This document shows positions 19,791 through 30,100 of a stretch of DNA of 64,000 bases, piece after piece. Positions within the stretch are counted from its first letter, which is position 1; the number at the start of each line of letters is the position of its first letter. The notes beneath the pieces are model-generated. The model ran no database searches. It had not been told where the DNA came from and saw only the letters and a program-made list of their open reading frames with translations. The position numbers and the translations under genes were made by a program. Source of the stretch: Escallonia rubra (Eukaryota > Streptophyta > Magnoliopsida > Escalloniales > Escalloniaceae); the NCBI GenBank assembly GCA_033065855.1, contig JAVXUO010001947.1, forward strand, positions 1 through 64,000. Reading direction: 5' to 3'.

Positions 19791-22114
19791 TGTGGCCAAC
19801 CGCCTCGAAAAAAAATCCCCTAAGGATTTTAATCGGAGTCGCCAACTTATTTCATTAAAGTAAAAATAGGGAAAATAAGAAAAATAAGAAAAATCCTAAA
19901 ATGACTTTAAAGTGTTCAAAAGGACGATTAGTCTATCGAAAACCAAAAGATGGGGACTAAGTTACGCAATGAAAAGATGTTAGGCACCCACCACGTCATT
20001 TCGGTCTCTACTTCATTTCTATTGATTATTGGCCTTAAAAGCACATAGCATGCTTAATATGACACAATTTATCCTAAGTTGATTTTACATTTTTGGCTTG
20101 AACTCAACATCGGGGGTCGAATTGCCTACGTAGCCGATCGGACTAATCAGAGTCAAAATGTTTATAGTTCGACTATGGTCCTACGGGGAGTAATCTCATT
20201 TCGAACCTAGCCACTCTGAAACAGTTGATCACTTATTTTTCGACTGCCCGGCGGTGCGACCAATTTGGTTCGAAGGATTAGCAGGCCTTCATAGCAACAA
20301 TGTTGGCAGCTCCTTTACTGAATGGATGATCGCTTGGATTCAAAACCAATCAGGATGTTTAGCTTTTCAGGAAAAAACCATTCAAATCTTTTCCACCGTC
20401 TGTTGCATATGGATTAATCGGAACAATCTCGTATTCAGACAAACCCCTTTCCAGCCTTCTACTGTTATAGAAGGTATCAAAACACTCGTGCAAAATATTG
20501 TTGTCGCCTTTGGAATTCGGAGGATCCTAAAGAAGAATTCAACTACCACCACACCTACTTACATCCCAGCTAACTTGGCCTTTTCAAGCACACCGAGGCG
20601 TAACCCCTCCCTTTGCGCATGCGAGGTGTTGAGACCCATCCAAATGATCATTGCTATACAGTTCAACAAAAGGGTGCTTAAAGCAGGATTAGGGATACGA
20701 TGTCAGACACAGAATGGATTACGATGTGGTTCCGCAGCGATATCCCTTCCAGCTTCTGATGTTTTCGCTGCTTTCTCTAAAGGATTATTAACTGCATGCT
20801 ATTGGGCTAGAAAGAAGAATTTATTACATATCTCTTTATTAACTGATTCCATTTTTCTACTTGATCAGCTTCAGGACACGGCGGATATCCCTGATACCAC
20901 CGCCCCAATTATGTTTGACTTTTGCTACATATTATCAGACTTTCATCAGTTCAGCTTTGACAGAGCCACGAAGCCTCAGCTTAAGGAATCCAGATCTTTA
21001 GCTGCTTTTGCATGCCATGCACGCATAGACGTCTTCCAAGATTGGGTGCATGACTTTTTGCCGCAACAGGATCTGTAATTCATAGGATTCGTGTGCTTGC
21101 TTGTTTTTGTTTTGTTTAGCCTTTTGTAAACTAGGTGAAAGTCTTATGTGTGTAATGACCTTTGTCCTTGTAATCACCTTTGGGTGAAAACTCCTTTAAT
21201 TATATATGCTATTCTGCCTTTTATCAACAACAAAAAAAATGTGAAAAACTCTTTTCATTTTTTAATTGAAATATGATCACGGGATGGGGAAAATCCATAT
21301 GATTTTCTAAGCTAGAAAACTATTAAAGACTACCTCTTGAAATAGCTTGCTTGAAGCCTCGGGGATGTTCTCTGTATGATCCACGATGCAAAGAATAAAA
21401 AAATACTTTATAAGAGTGAATTTGAATGGCTAGAATATCGAGAGAGCAAGAATATCACTTCAAAGAAATGGTATGTAAGCTCTCAAGAGAATAAGTTTAT
21501 GGACCCCTTGAAATGAAGGCCAATGGCCTTATTTATAGAGCTCAAGGTCGCAGAATCTGATAAGATTAGTTATGCCAATTTGTAAGGCTGTAGATAAATC
21601 AGAATAAGTGATAAAATCGATGACTAACAAAGGCCAACTAACTGGCCAGTTAGTCAAAAACCGGCCGGTTCACCCTAAACATTAAAAAATGACGAATTTG
21701 GAGGCATTATCTGACTATATTTTTGGTAATTATCCCTTATTTCGTAAATGGGATGTACCAGATTTGGGATAATTCATTTCCTAACCATCAGTTATAGTGA
21801 TTTCATCTTTGCATCAAGGATAGTTCAAAGATCATTTTTCCAAATTATCTAGACAAATTAAATTAATTATTTTAATTGAATCTAGAAATTGGACTTTGAC
21901 TTGACACAATTGGACTGGACCGAATGCTAACTGGATTGACGCAATTGGAAATGCAATGGTACTGGATTTGCAACTAGACTGGACTATACTGAAAAATTAA
22001 TCAAGTCACATTAATGCATTATATAATTAGCGGACTTTATTATTAATTAGACTCAATAATGCATTCTATTATCAAGTCACCCCATATTCTAATTACAAAT
22101 ATGGGGTGTCTACA
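19791..22114 (-). repeat. 5' LTR of the Ogre/Tat-type element (LINE inserted)
   Basis: On the minus strand it starts TGTAGACACCCCATATTTG at 22114, the typical Ogre-type TGTAGACACCCC start, and ends GGTTGGCCACA just before the primer site. A LINE fragment of about 1.05 kb is inserted near 20190-21240, leaving an LTR of about 1.3 kb. Interior features include a GGCCAGTTAGTC/CCGGCCGG inverted-repeat patch near 21640. The 3' LTR is not in the window. Confidence 0.8.
20194..21240 (+). mobile_element. 5'-truncated LINE, 3' end with RNase H domain
   Basis: One frame is open from 20194 to 21078 (about 294 codons). It starts with the zf-RVT tail SHSETVDHLFFDCPAVRPIW. It then carries a plant RNase-H-like segment (GLGIRCQTQNGLRCGSAA, FSKGLLTACYWARKK, LLTDSIFLLDQL, SLAAFACHA). 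This is the C-terminus of plant LINE ORF2, downstream of the reverse transcriptase. A 3' UTR of about 150 bp ends in a short A-tract at 21232-21239. The open frame over nearly 900 bp suggests a younger insertion than the LINE at 3903-6770. It is inserted in the Ogre LTR. No clear target duplication was found, so the left border is approximate. Confidence 0.75.
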
Positions 22115-24990
22115 TTTCCGGCCGGTAAGAGTAGCTTGGTCTTTTTGGTCTTCTTCTGTCTTATCTCTTTGAGGCGATAAGGATGGCCATCTATTGTCCC
22201 TTTTGTAGTTCTTCTACTCCCTAGGCCTTGATATAAACAGCCCCAGGCTACCCGAGAAGGGACGGCCAATTCGAAAGAGAAATCCCCCAAAGGCTATTTG
22301 TTTTTTTGTGAGAACTAGATTACCGAGAGAGAGAGAGATTAGAGATCTTTGCTCCCTATACTTGTGTAGAACGAGGCGCGTAACACTTTCTCTTCATACA
22401 ACTTATTCACTAAATTCGAACCTCAGTATTTGTAGATTTGGATAGCTTTATTGGTTAGTCAGAGTCGAATTAGAGTTTTCTTGTTATTTCTGTTATAACT
22501 AACCTTAAATATTAAATGACGACTTGAAAAATCAGTCTTTTTTTTATGCACGTCTTTTTCTGATACCCATGACTTGCTCTCGCAATATAGACCATTCTAT
22601 TTATAGTATAATTTACTGTAAAAGTAAAAAATTAGAGACTCCGATGTTGAACCAAGTTAATGCCAAAAAAAAGTCAATGAGTGAATGTTGTGAGTACTAA
22701 TTTGTTAGTGAGATTGTTACTTGGAATGAAGATATGGATGAAAATTACAGAACGCGAATCTATAGCAATAAATTTAGGCATTCGCAAAAACTCTCAAATT
22801 TCGTGGATCTAACGATGGTATTGCGATATTTTTGGATTTATTGAGAGTGAAAGGTCTTCATTTTTCTTGAAAAATGTAGTAGGAAGTCAAAACTTCAAGT
22901 TTTGCAGAACTCGATATCTCATATACTTAAAAAGCTATTGTAACCTAAACAATTGATTAACCAGTTATTCTCAATATACCATACAAACTTTGATGTTCAG
23001 TTAACTTATTTCTGATTCATCAACAAAGTACTAAGAATAATTCCCCAAGTTCGATCCATTATCCATGCCGAATAATTCCCAAATAAAGAATTTGTCATTA
23101 TGCGTACGGTCAATCTTTGATGAACTTCATATTCAAATCCATATACAAATAAGTTTTACCTAAACCAAAGAGAAAACGCTATTTTTTATTTCTTGAATCT
23201 TTAGCTCGAAAATTTAGTCTTACGTAGTGTTTCCTCATGTACCAATCATCAAACCACAAGGAAAAAAAATAGAAAAACAAAAAATAAACATGTTACTCTA
23301 CAAAATGTTGTGCTTAAATCTTTCCCTGCTACTAATAAAAGTATTACTAGTCATTCCCATCTGTTACCGCCAGATTTGAACCCCAAATTGTCTTCAAAGC
23401 AATTGTATCTTTTGTCAGCAAATAGTTTTAATACATGTGGAAAATAACTTCATTTGATGCAAAATACTTTCTAATACACCTATTTCGCACGAAACTCTGA
23501 AAATAAAAGTAAGCGTGCCAGAACTTGACCGGTCCAAGTGTGACCAAACACGTATTAAAACCGTTTGAATTAGTGCAAATAGTTGCTCGGAGAATTTCGG
23601 AAATTCAATGCTTCTAAAACTTTACTTTCAGGTCAAATGAACATTCTCCCTCTTGATGGTGCAAACCCCTAAAAAATATGTAGTCATAATGTTGGGTTAC
23701 AATGTATTTTCTTCGAAAAAGGGGTCAAGGAGGTCAAAGATGCACAATATCTAATTTGGACTCTTTAAAAGAAAAAAAATTGACTACAAGAAAAGCCAAT
23801 TAATTTTGTAAGATTATACGTGTTCTTATTGAATGGGGATCTAAGAAAAGCGACAGGAATTAGGCAGAACATGGATCAAAATCATTTTCTCGAAGCAATG
23901 GGGGGACTAAGTCTACCATTGCCCTAACAAAACGGTAGTCATTCCCCTAGAAACTCCCTTCTCAAAGGAGAGGTTAGTTTCCTACTCATTCCCCACCCTT
24001 CATTCTCATTTGACATTTCAACTAAAGATCCAAAATTGTAGGGAAGTTTTCTGGAATCCAATTCATTACTATATTAATTCACCTCCTACTAAAACACAAA
24101 TTAATAGAAATAGTTAAAAAAAAATAGGAGGCATGTTAACAGAATCACATGTAGTTAATTAACCGATTATTGTTAATTTTGGTAAAAATACTATTTACTT
24201 TACCAATTTGGTCAACTCTGAATAACCGGTATATCACACGTGTGGCATTGGTGGCACGGGTACCATATGTGTTGTCAGCCCCGTTTTGATTTGGCTGTAT
24301 AAGGCGTTGTGTAACATCCTTGTGAAGTTAATTAAACTCGGTCATTCTTAAACTTGGGACTCTGTTTTGTTATAGCAAACCCAGCAGTTTCCTTGACCTG
24401 TACATGCAATCTCCCCCGGTTTATTTTGGTAATCTCGTCCAAATTTCTGAAATACCCTTTTCTTAATTTCAATAATAAGTAAATCTTTGTCATTATCTTA
24501 AAACTATAAACTTCATAATTTGGTTGGTTTAGGATAGAACACCCTTAGAAATAAGATAATCAATTGCTAGAGCAAAACAAAACAAAACAAAAAAGTCATG
24601 GGTAAGAGTATCCTTTTAAAGTAATTATTATTTCTACTTTCCGAAACCACTTGGTATAAATCTTACCTTTGCATTGCCACTGGTCTAAGAAACCTTTGTT
24701 AGTCCAAAGACCCCATTAGAGAAGACTTTGAAAAACTGATACAGCATTTAAGTTCTACCTTAATTGCCAAAAATGTATGAGTGGGAATGAAGGGCATTTT
24801 CGGAAACGCAAAGAGACTGGGGATTGCAAATTAATACGGAAACGGGCAAAGCTCTTGGGCATGTTACATGTCCCTCTTTCTACCTTCATGCATACTCTTT
24901 AATTTAAGTCCGAATTGATTGCTTTTTGCCGTTTTGAAGAAAATTACTCCTAATGAAATCCAGATCAATTCCCTAATCTCCTTTTTCCTT
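22115..24990. other. AT-rich intergenic DNA upstream of the zinc-finger gene
   Basis: No recognisable coding frame or transposon terminus was found. A GA-repeat patch (22325-22340) and short poly-A/T tracts occur. The right-hand part is the likely promoter of the gene at 25244. Confidence 0.5.
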
Positions 24991-25023
24991 TTTTCGATTT
25001 CCAGAACTTTTTCCATGAATTTT

Positions 25024-25243
25024 GTTTCGTATATATCTCTTAATTGGAGGAATGCTTGTCACCTACTCCTTTTAGTTTCCACTCTCTCCCTACTTCTTTG
25101 CAACAGAGAGACAGAGAGGAGAAGAACTCCGCAGCTCCTCTCACACCTCTAGTCCTGAGAAAGCATCATACTCTTTCTCAGTCACACACCACACATACGC
25201 AGTGAGTGTTTTTTTTTTCCTCTTGGTTTAGGGATTTTTTTCA
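25024..25243 (+). promoter_or_regulatory. Putative core promoter and 5' UTR of the zinc-finger gene
   Basis: A TATA-like TATATAT lies at 25030-25036. It is followed by a pyrimidine-rich stretch (25040-25100) and a GAGAGACAGAGAGGAG patch, which are common plant leader features. The start codon at 25244 is preceded by a T-rich tract and CA. Transcription start near 25060-25080 is inferred only from the distance to the TATA-like box. Confidence 0.4.
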
Positions 25244-26299
25244 ATGGAGAAGCACAAGTGTAAGCTCTGCTCGAGGAGCTTTGCCAATGGAAGAGCATTG
25301 GGTGGGCATATGAGATCTCATATGCTGAATCTCTGTGTTCCTCCAAAACCAGAGCAACCCGCTAGCCAACTCGGTGAACCCACCATCGAGTCAGCTTCAT
25401 CATCTTCTTCATCATCTTCGGAAGAAGAAGAAGAAGAGAATGAGGATAAAGGGTTACTGTGCTACGAATTAAGAGAGAACCCCAAAAAGAGTATTCGGTT
25501 GGCAGATCACGAATTCTCTACTGTCGATGGAGGCTCTGTGATCCTCCAAGACAGGGAAAGCGAGACCGAGTCATCGAAGAACCCAACCCGGAGACGGTCA
25601 AAGAGGATTCGAAAATCAGGAGTTTCAGACCATCATCAGTGCAATAAACTCAGCAAGGCAACTGAGTCATTGTCCTGGGTGGAGCCTGAACCGGTAAGTT
25701 CGATATCGGACACTACACCAGAAGAAGATGTTGCTTATTGCTTGATGATGTTATCGAGGGATAATTGGATGAGGGAGACTTACAAGGAGCTTGGCGAAAC
25801 TGATAAGTACCATGTGGATGAAGGTGTCAACTTTGAATCTGGTGATGATTCTGATGAAGAGATTAAAGTTTGCAAGAACCGGGTTCGCGCAAAGTATCGA
25901 TGCGAAACGTGCAACAGGGTGTTTCGATCGTACCAAGCGCTTGGTGGGCACAGAGCAAGTCACAAGAAGATCAAATTGAGTCATTTATCATCGGCGGTTG
26001 AAGTGGAGACTAATGAAGGTAATGTTGAAAAGAAGATACATGAATGTCCAGTTTGTTATAGAGTTTTTTCATCTGGACAGGCGCTTGGTGGGCACAAGAG
26101 ATCACATGTTACTGGTCCATCAGCCATCAGTAGAACCATTACTACTAGTCCTGCGCAAGTTCAAACCAAGTCATCCAACAGGCATGGTGAGAATCTGATA
26201 GATCTTAACCTCCCTGCTCCAATGGATGATGATGATTACAGCCATTTCGAGCTTTCTGCGGTTTCCGATGCTGAATTTGTCAACCCCTTCAGGCATTGA
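25244..26299 (+). CDS. C2H2 zinc-finger repressor, ZAT4/ZAT9-like (three QALGGH-type fingers, EAR motif)
   Basis: This is an intact intronless frame of 351 residues. Three C2H2 fingers are visible: C6/C9/H22/H26 with GRALGGH, C220/C223/H236/H240 with QALGGH, and C268/C271/H284/H288 with QALGGH. The QALGGH helix is the plant-specific C2H2 signature. Between fingers 1 and 2 lie a Ser-Glu tract (about 51-68), a basic segment RRRSKRIRK (116-124) as probable nuclear signal, and EEDVAYCLMMLSRDNW (160-175), a block conserved in the ZAT1/4/9 subgroup. Near the C-terminus DLNLP (320-324) is an EAR repression motif, which recruits TOPLESS-type corepressors in this family. By family knowledge it is a nuclear transcriptional repressor, often stress-related. 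The target genes cannot be told from sequence. Length and lack of introns fit the family. No damage was seen. Confidence 0.95.
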   Translation: MEKHKCKLCSRSFANGRALGGHMRSHMLNLCVPPKPEQPASQLGEPTIESASSSSSSSSEEEEEENEDKGLLCYELRENPKKSIRLADHEFSTVDGGSVILQDRESETESSKNPTRRRSKRIRKSGVSDHHQCNKLSKATESLSWVEPEPVSSISDTTPEEDVAYCLMMLSRDNWMRETYKELGETDKYHVDEGVNFESGDDSDEEIKVCKNRVRAKYRCETCNRVFRSYQALGGHRASHKKIKLSHLSSAVEVETNEGNVEKKIHECPVCYRVFSSGQALGGHKRSHVTGPSAISRTITTSPAQVQTKSSNRHGENLIDLNLPAPMDDDDYSHFELSAVSDAEFVNPFRH

Positions 26300-26560
26300 A
26301 TGCTGCCGAAGTTGAATTTTGATGCACAAAATCACAGGTACTTTTGCTTGAGGGTATTTTGCATATCTGAGGACACAAAGTCTAAGTTTTTGGGCAGATG
26401 GGTGAGATGGGCTGCTTTTTTCCTTTTCACATATTGTTAGGATTCTTAATCTGACTGTAATCCGTTTGTTCTGATTGTGTTCTGTTATTGTAACAGCTGA
26501 TTTAGAACATGCATTAATACAGGAACCAGAGAGATTTATTTCAGTTTATTTTCCTGCTGA
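26300..26560 (+). other. Probable 3' UTR of the zinc-finger gene
   Basis: T-rich non-coding sequence follows the stop codon. It contains TTTGTT/TGTAAT-like elements (26455-26495) and AT-rich positions near 26510-26560 that could serve plant polyadenylation. The true end cannot be read from sequence alone. Confidence 0.35.
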
Positions 26561-29399
26561 AATGTCCATACATGCATCTCCATTGTCAAACATTTGTGTG
26601 CGTGGTAGGGTGGGGGCGTTTGGAGGAAAGAGGTGTTGATGTTTCTGTTCGTAGTTTTCACCTATTAAAGCCAACTAATCTCTTAAAAGTATTGTAAAGT
26701 ACACTGGATCAAGAATATCTTGGTGTTTTAACCATAAAAGCAACTTCCCACCTGGCACTGCACACTATTGGCATTGTACAGTTGGTGAAGTTGAGGCAGA
26801 ACTGGCCAATTCTGCCTCTTATCTGTTGTGTGTTTAGTTTCTCGCCTTAGCTTTCACTCTCTGTGGTCTGCTTTGTTGAGTTCGAGAAAATTCCAAGGAG
26901 GTAGTGATTACACGTCTGTCGACTGGTGACGAGGGCGGGGCGAGGGTGCTCAAAGGATAGGTAGTAACGTCGTTTGTAGGTGGTCTTTCTTATTTGACTA
27001 TCGCCGCGTGGAAAAAAAAAATCCTCGCCAAGAACTTTCCGATAAGAAAAGAGAGGGAGTATCCTCCATGTTACACTTTGAATCAAAACAGGCATGCTTT
27101 TTTCTCGAATGCTCGGAAAGTCTGACTGACTAAGATGAGAGGAAGAAAGTGCAAAACTCACTCCCTTTACCAGGGAATATTTTTGGTTGGTTTGGCATGA
27201 CCAATGTATCCGCCTCGTGCGGACCTAGTGGAAATGTGTTGGGAAACCTCAATGACAATCATCAAGCTAGTACACACTAATTTGCATTGCTTGCTCACCT
27301 AACATAAGACAAATGTTTAGCATAATCCTCATATGATTTCAAATTGTTGTCTAATTTGATATGATCTTTATCATTTTGAAATATTTAGGATTGTTCAAGT
27401 GTTAAGTCTGATAGACTCCTAGGATTATTAGCTTAATTCGTACTTGCGGATTGTGAAAATCTTTGAGTTTGGTGTGGGTTATTTGCCTCTACCTAGGACA
27501 GCCAATTATTCTAAAAGAAGTGTTTTTGCTTCCAAAATAAAAAATCAGAGGCTACATTACTTCATACGAAATGGAGTGTGAGGGCATGACAATTGTGTCG
27601 ATAAGTAGCTAACTCTGCTAGCCTCGACGATTTTGTATGTAGTACTTGTGTTCATCATCCGGATGACGTTACTCCCCTTTTGTTTTTTTGATGTGTATTC
27701 TGGCGTTTTACCACGACAGTTACATAAATATTTTTGATATAACGCAAATATCCTTTGTTTTTTACCCCCAAAAAAAAGTCAATATGCCGGTCATTGTATT
27801 GTTTAGGACGGTTGCACCATTTCGTGTGGACTAATTTACCACCTAATAGACAAGAGCCAAGTTTCTTGACATTTTAGCTTTCACTCAAGTAGATGTAACA
27901 TGTCAACATTGAGGCATCCGAGATGGTCACTTGGACCACTTCTCTTGCAAAAGACTAAGGTTCAGATTCGCATCCATCTTCTCCCTTGTAGAAATACATA
28001 GCAGTGTCCTTTGTCTACCAAACTAAAGAAAAAGTAGCAAACAGTGACTTACATGGTTCAAAATGTGTGTTTTTGCAAGATCAAGCGCTTGTAATGTGTG
28101 TATAAATGTGGACGTCCAATTTGTGGCTAGAATAGACCATTGTAGTACATTCCAACCTATGGTCATTATTAATACTTGCGTTGTAAGTGGAAGTGACCAT
28201 TAGAGTGACACGTCTAAAGTACCATATGCGTCGAAATTTCAAGGCGAGCGCTTTAATGTTACATTGTTTTAGCAATCTAGATTTACTAATGGGAGATCTG
28301 TGCATTCGATACAAAAATGTGATGAATTAAATTATATGGTTTTTCTCTTTTTGATTTCATCTACCAAAAACCTCCGTCGTGCCTTTTGTTCAATTTTACC
28401 GTGTAACATACAGTTGCGAATTTCCCTTTTTTTCCCCATGAAGTCTATACATGTAAGAAAACAGAAAAATGTTGCAAGTATGAGAACTTGTATACATGAA
28501 GTTCTAGAAACAGAAGTAATTACAACCCAGATAACCAAACTTTACTTGCCAGAAAGCAGAGAAAAGGGATGCAAAAAGGACATGCACAAAGTGCACAAGA
28601 CAGAAACACATATTAGGAGCTCTTTACAAATTCAACCACATTGTGGGTTCTGGTTTAACATCAAAAGGCCTGGACCCCCTGTAGCTAGAACATAAGACTG
28701 CCCCCACTGAGAAATGAGAGGTTGGTTATTGGCAAGTAAAGTAGATACTTGAAGCAATGAGAGAGATTCTGCTTAATGCCATGCAAAAGGAGCCTGAGTC
28801 TTGCAGATCCATTGGAGCATTCATGGATAAAGGTAATATAGAATTTTAGGGAAACAATATTGTAAGCTATGTTATCTTTTTCTTTATTTCGCAATTTCGC
28901 AATTCAGCAGAACTGCACGTTCAGACGCAGATGCACTCTTGAAACACAGGAAATTTCTGACTCCCATATTCTTGAAAATATGTAAATGCATCAAATTCGA
29001 ACACTCATGATTTTCAAGGATGCAAATTACCGTCCTGTAAAGGTTGATTTCATAAATGAACATATTAGAGCTTATATGCAATTTGTCACTGATTTCCGAT
29101 GGTATTATGTCAAGGATTCATTACATCGACCTCCCCGAGGTTTGCCAATAGTTTCACATAGATCTTAGAGTTTCACTCCCATTACATAACACATTGTTGT
29201 TTACTTTCAGCTACAATTGGGTCCAACTATGTTTCAGCCATGTATATTTTCACTAGCGGAAATTCTCATGTGTCGTCCACATGTCCGCCTATGAAGGGTA
29301 ATTTTGAGAAACCACCGAAATGGAGGAAGAAGGTTAGGCGATCGGTGACTGGTAATTTTGTTATTCTTTTTGGACCATTTTTGCAGACTACTTGTGCTT
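26561..29399. other. Intergenic; no gene recognised
   Basis: Frames at 26847-27161 (-) and 28300-28695 (+) are open for 104 and 131 codons. They show no known motif, biased composition or neighbouring exon signals. No transposon ends were identified. This is the least repeat-like part of the window. Confidence 0.4.
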
Positions 29400-30100
29400 A
29401 GACCTAGCAAATGGATACCAGTGAGTAACTCGTTGCGGTTAAGGGTCTAATAAGTACCCGGAGTATGCAAGTAGCATTTGTTTTTATCCTTACCCGGTCC
29501 ACCTTTGCCATACCTGTGGATAATCCAAGATTTATGTAACTATTAACTATTCTTAAGCCTACGAAGTGATTGTAACAGTACAACACACAACCATAAACAG
29601 AGTAAACATAAAACATACGCTGAATAAACTACACGAGTGCACACAGAGTCACACAACACATAAATGCGTGCGCACATACACACAAAACACATACTCACAT
29701 ATACACAAAACACTCACACAAGCAAACGCGGACACATACATACACCCTTACACAGAATAAACATCACATACAAGCATACGCACGCGCACGCACATGTGCA
29801 TGCACACGCACACATAGATCCCCCTCCCCCCCACCAAACCACAAACACTCATACCTTGTGTAAGCGGTGGACAGTGGCAAGAGGCGTTAGGCTGTGACGA
29901 TGGTTTGTCAAAATGACCAACATTCCACAAGTTATAGCCCTAAGTATAATTTACCCACAGGAATGCTCATGTCCGACCAGCTTTTACCCGGTCTGTGTGG
30001 GTACCCATAAAAATTACCTAGACAAAATGAATGCACATACCCGTTTTTCTAGCCCCAGGTCGGGTGTACCCACGGGTCATAGGTAAGTTTTGTCGGATCT
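29400..30100. mobile_element. Degenerate TIR element, same family as 56724-57790
   Basis: The left terminus AGACCTAGCAAATGG and the right terminus, read in reverse as AGATCCGACAAAAC, resemble AGACCTGGCAAAA and AGATCTGGTAAAC of the element at 56724-57790. Both elements also have inner GACCCGNGGGT/ACCCG matches. The 10-mers outside (ACTTGTGCTT and ACCTGTGTAG) agree at only 6 of 10 positions. The middle is CA-rich repeat. It is presumably an old non-autonomous copy. Confidence 0.4.
29640..29840. repeat. Degenerate CA-rich tract
   Basis: About 200 bp of imperfect ACACAY/GCACAC repeats with C-rich patches. The open frames crossing it are His/Thr-rich artefacts. Confidence 0.85.

Noticed and set aside
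24919..25152. 77-codon frame overlapping the zinc-finger leader
   Set aside because: No ATG at its first codon and it lies in a pyrimidine-rich leader region. Not a supported upstream ORF.
26847..27161. 104-codon minus-strand frame near the zinc-finger gene
   Set aside because: Antisense, without motif or clear start context. Probably chance.
28300..28695. 131-codon plus-strand frame
   Set aside because: No known motif, no splice or promoter context, and composition like the flanking non-coding DNA. Left as unsupported.
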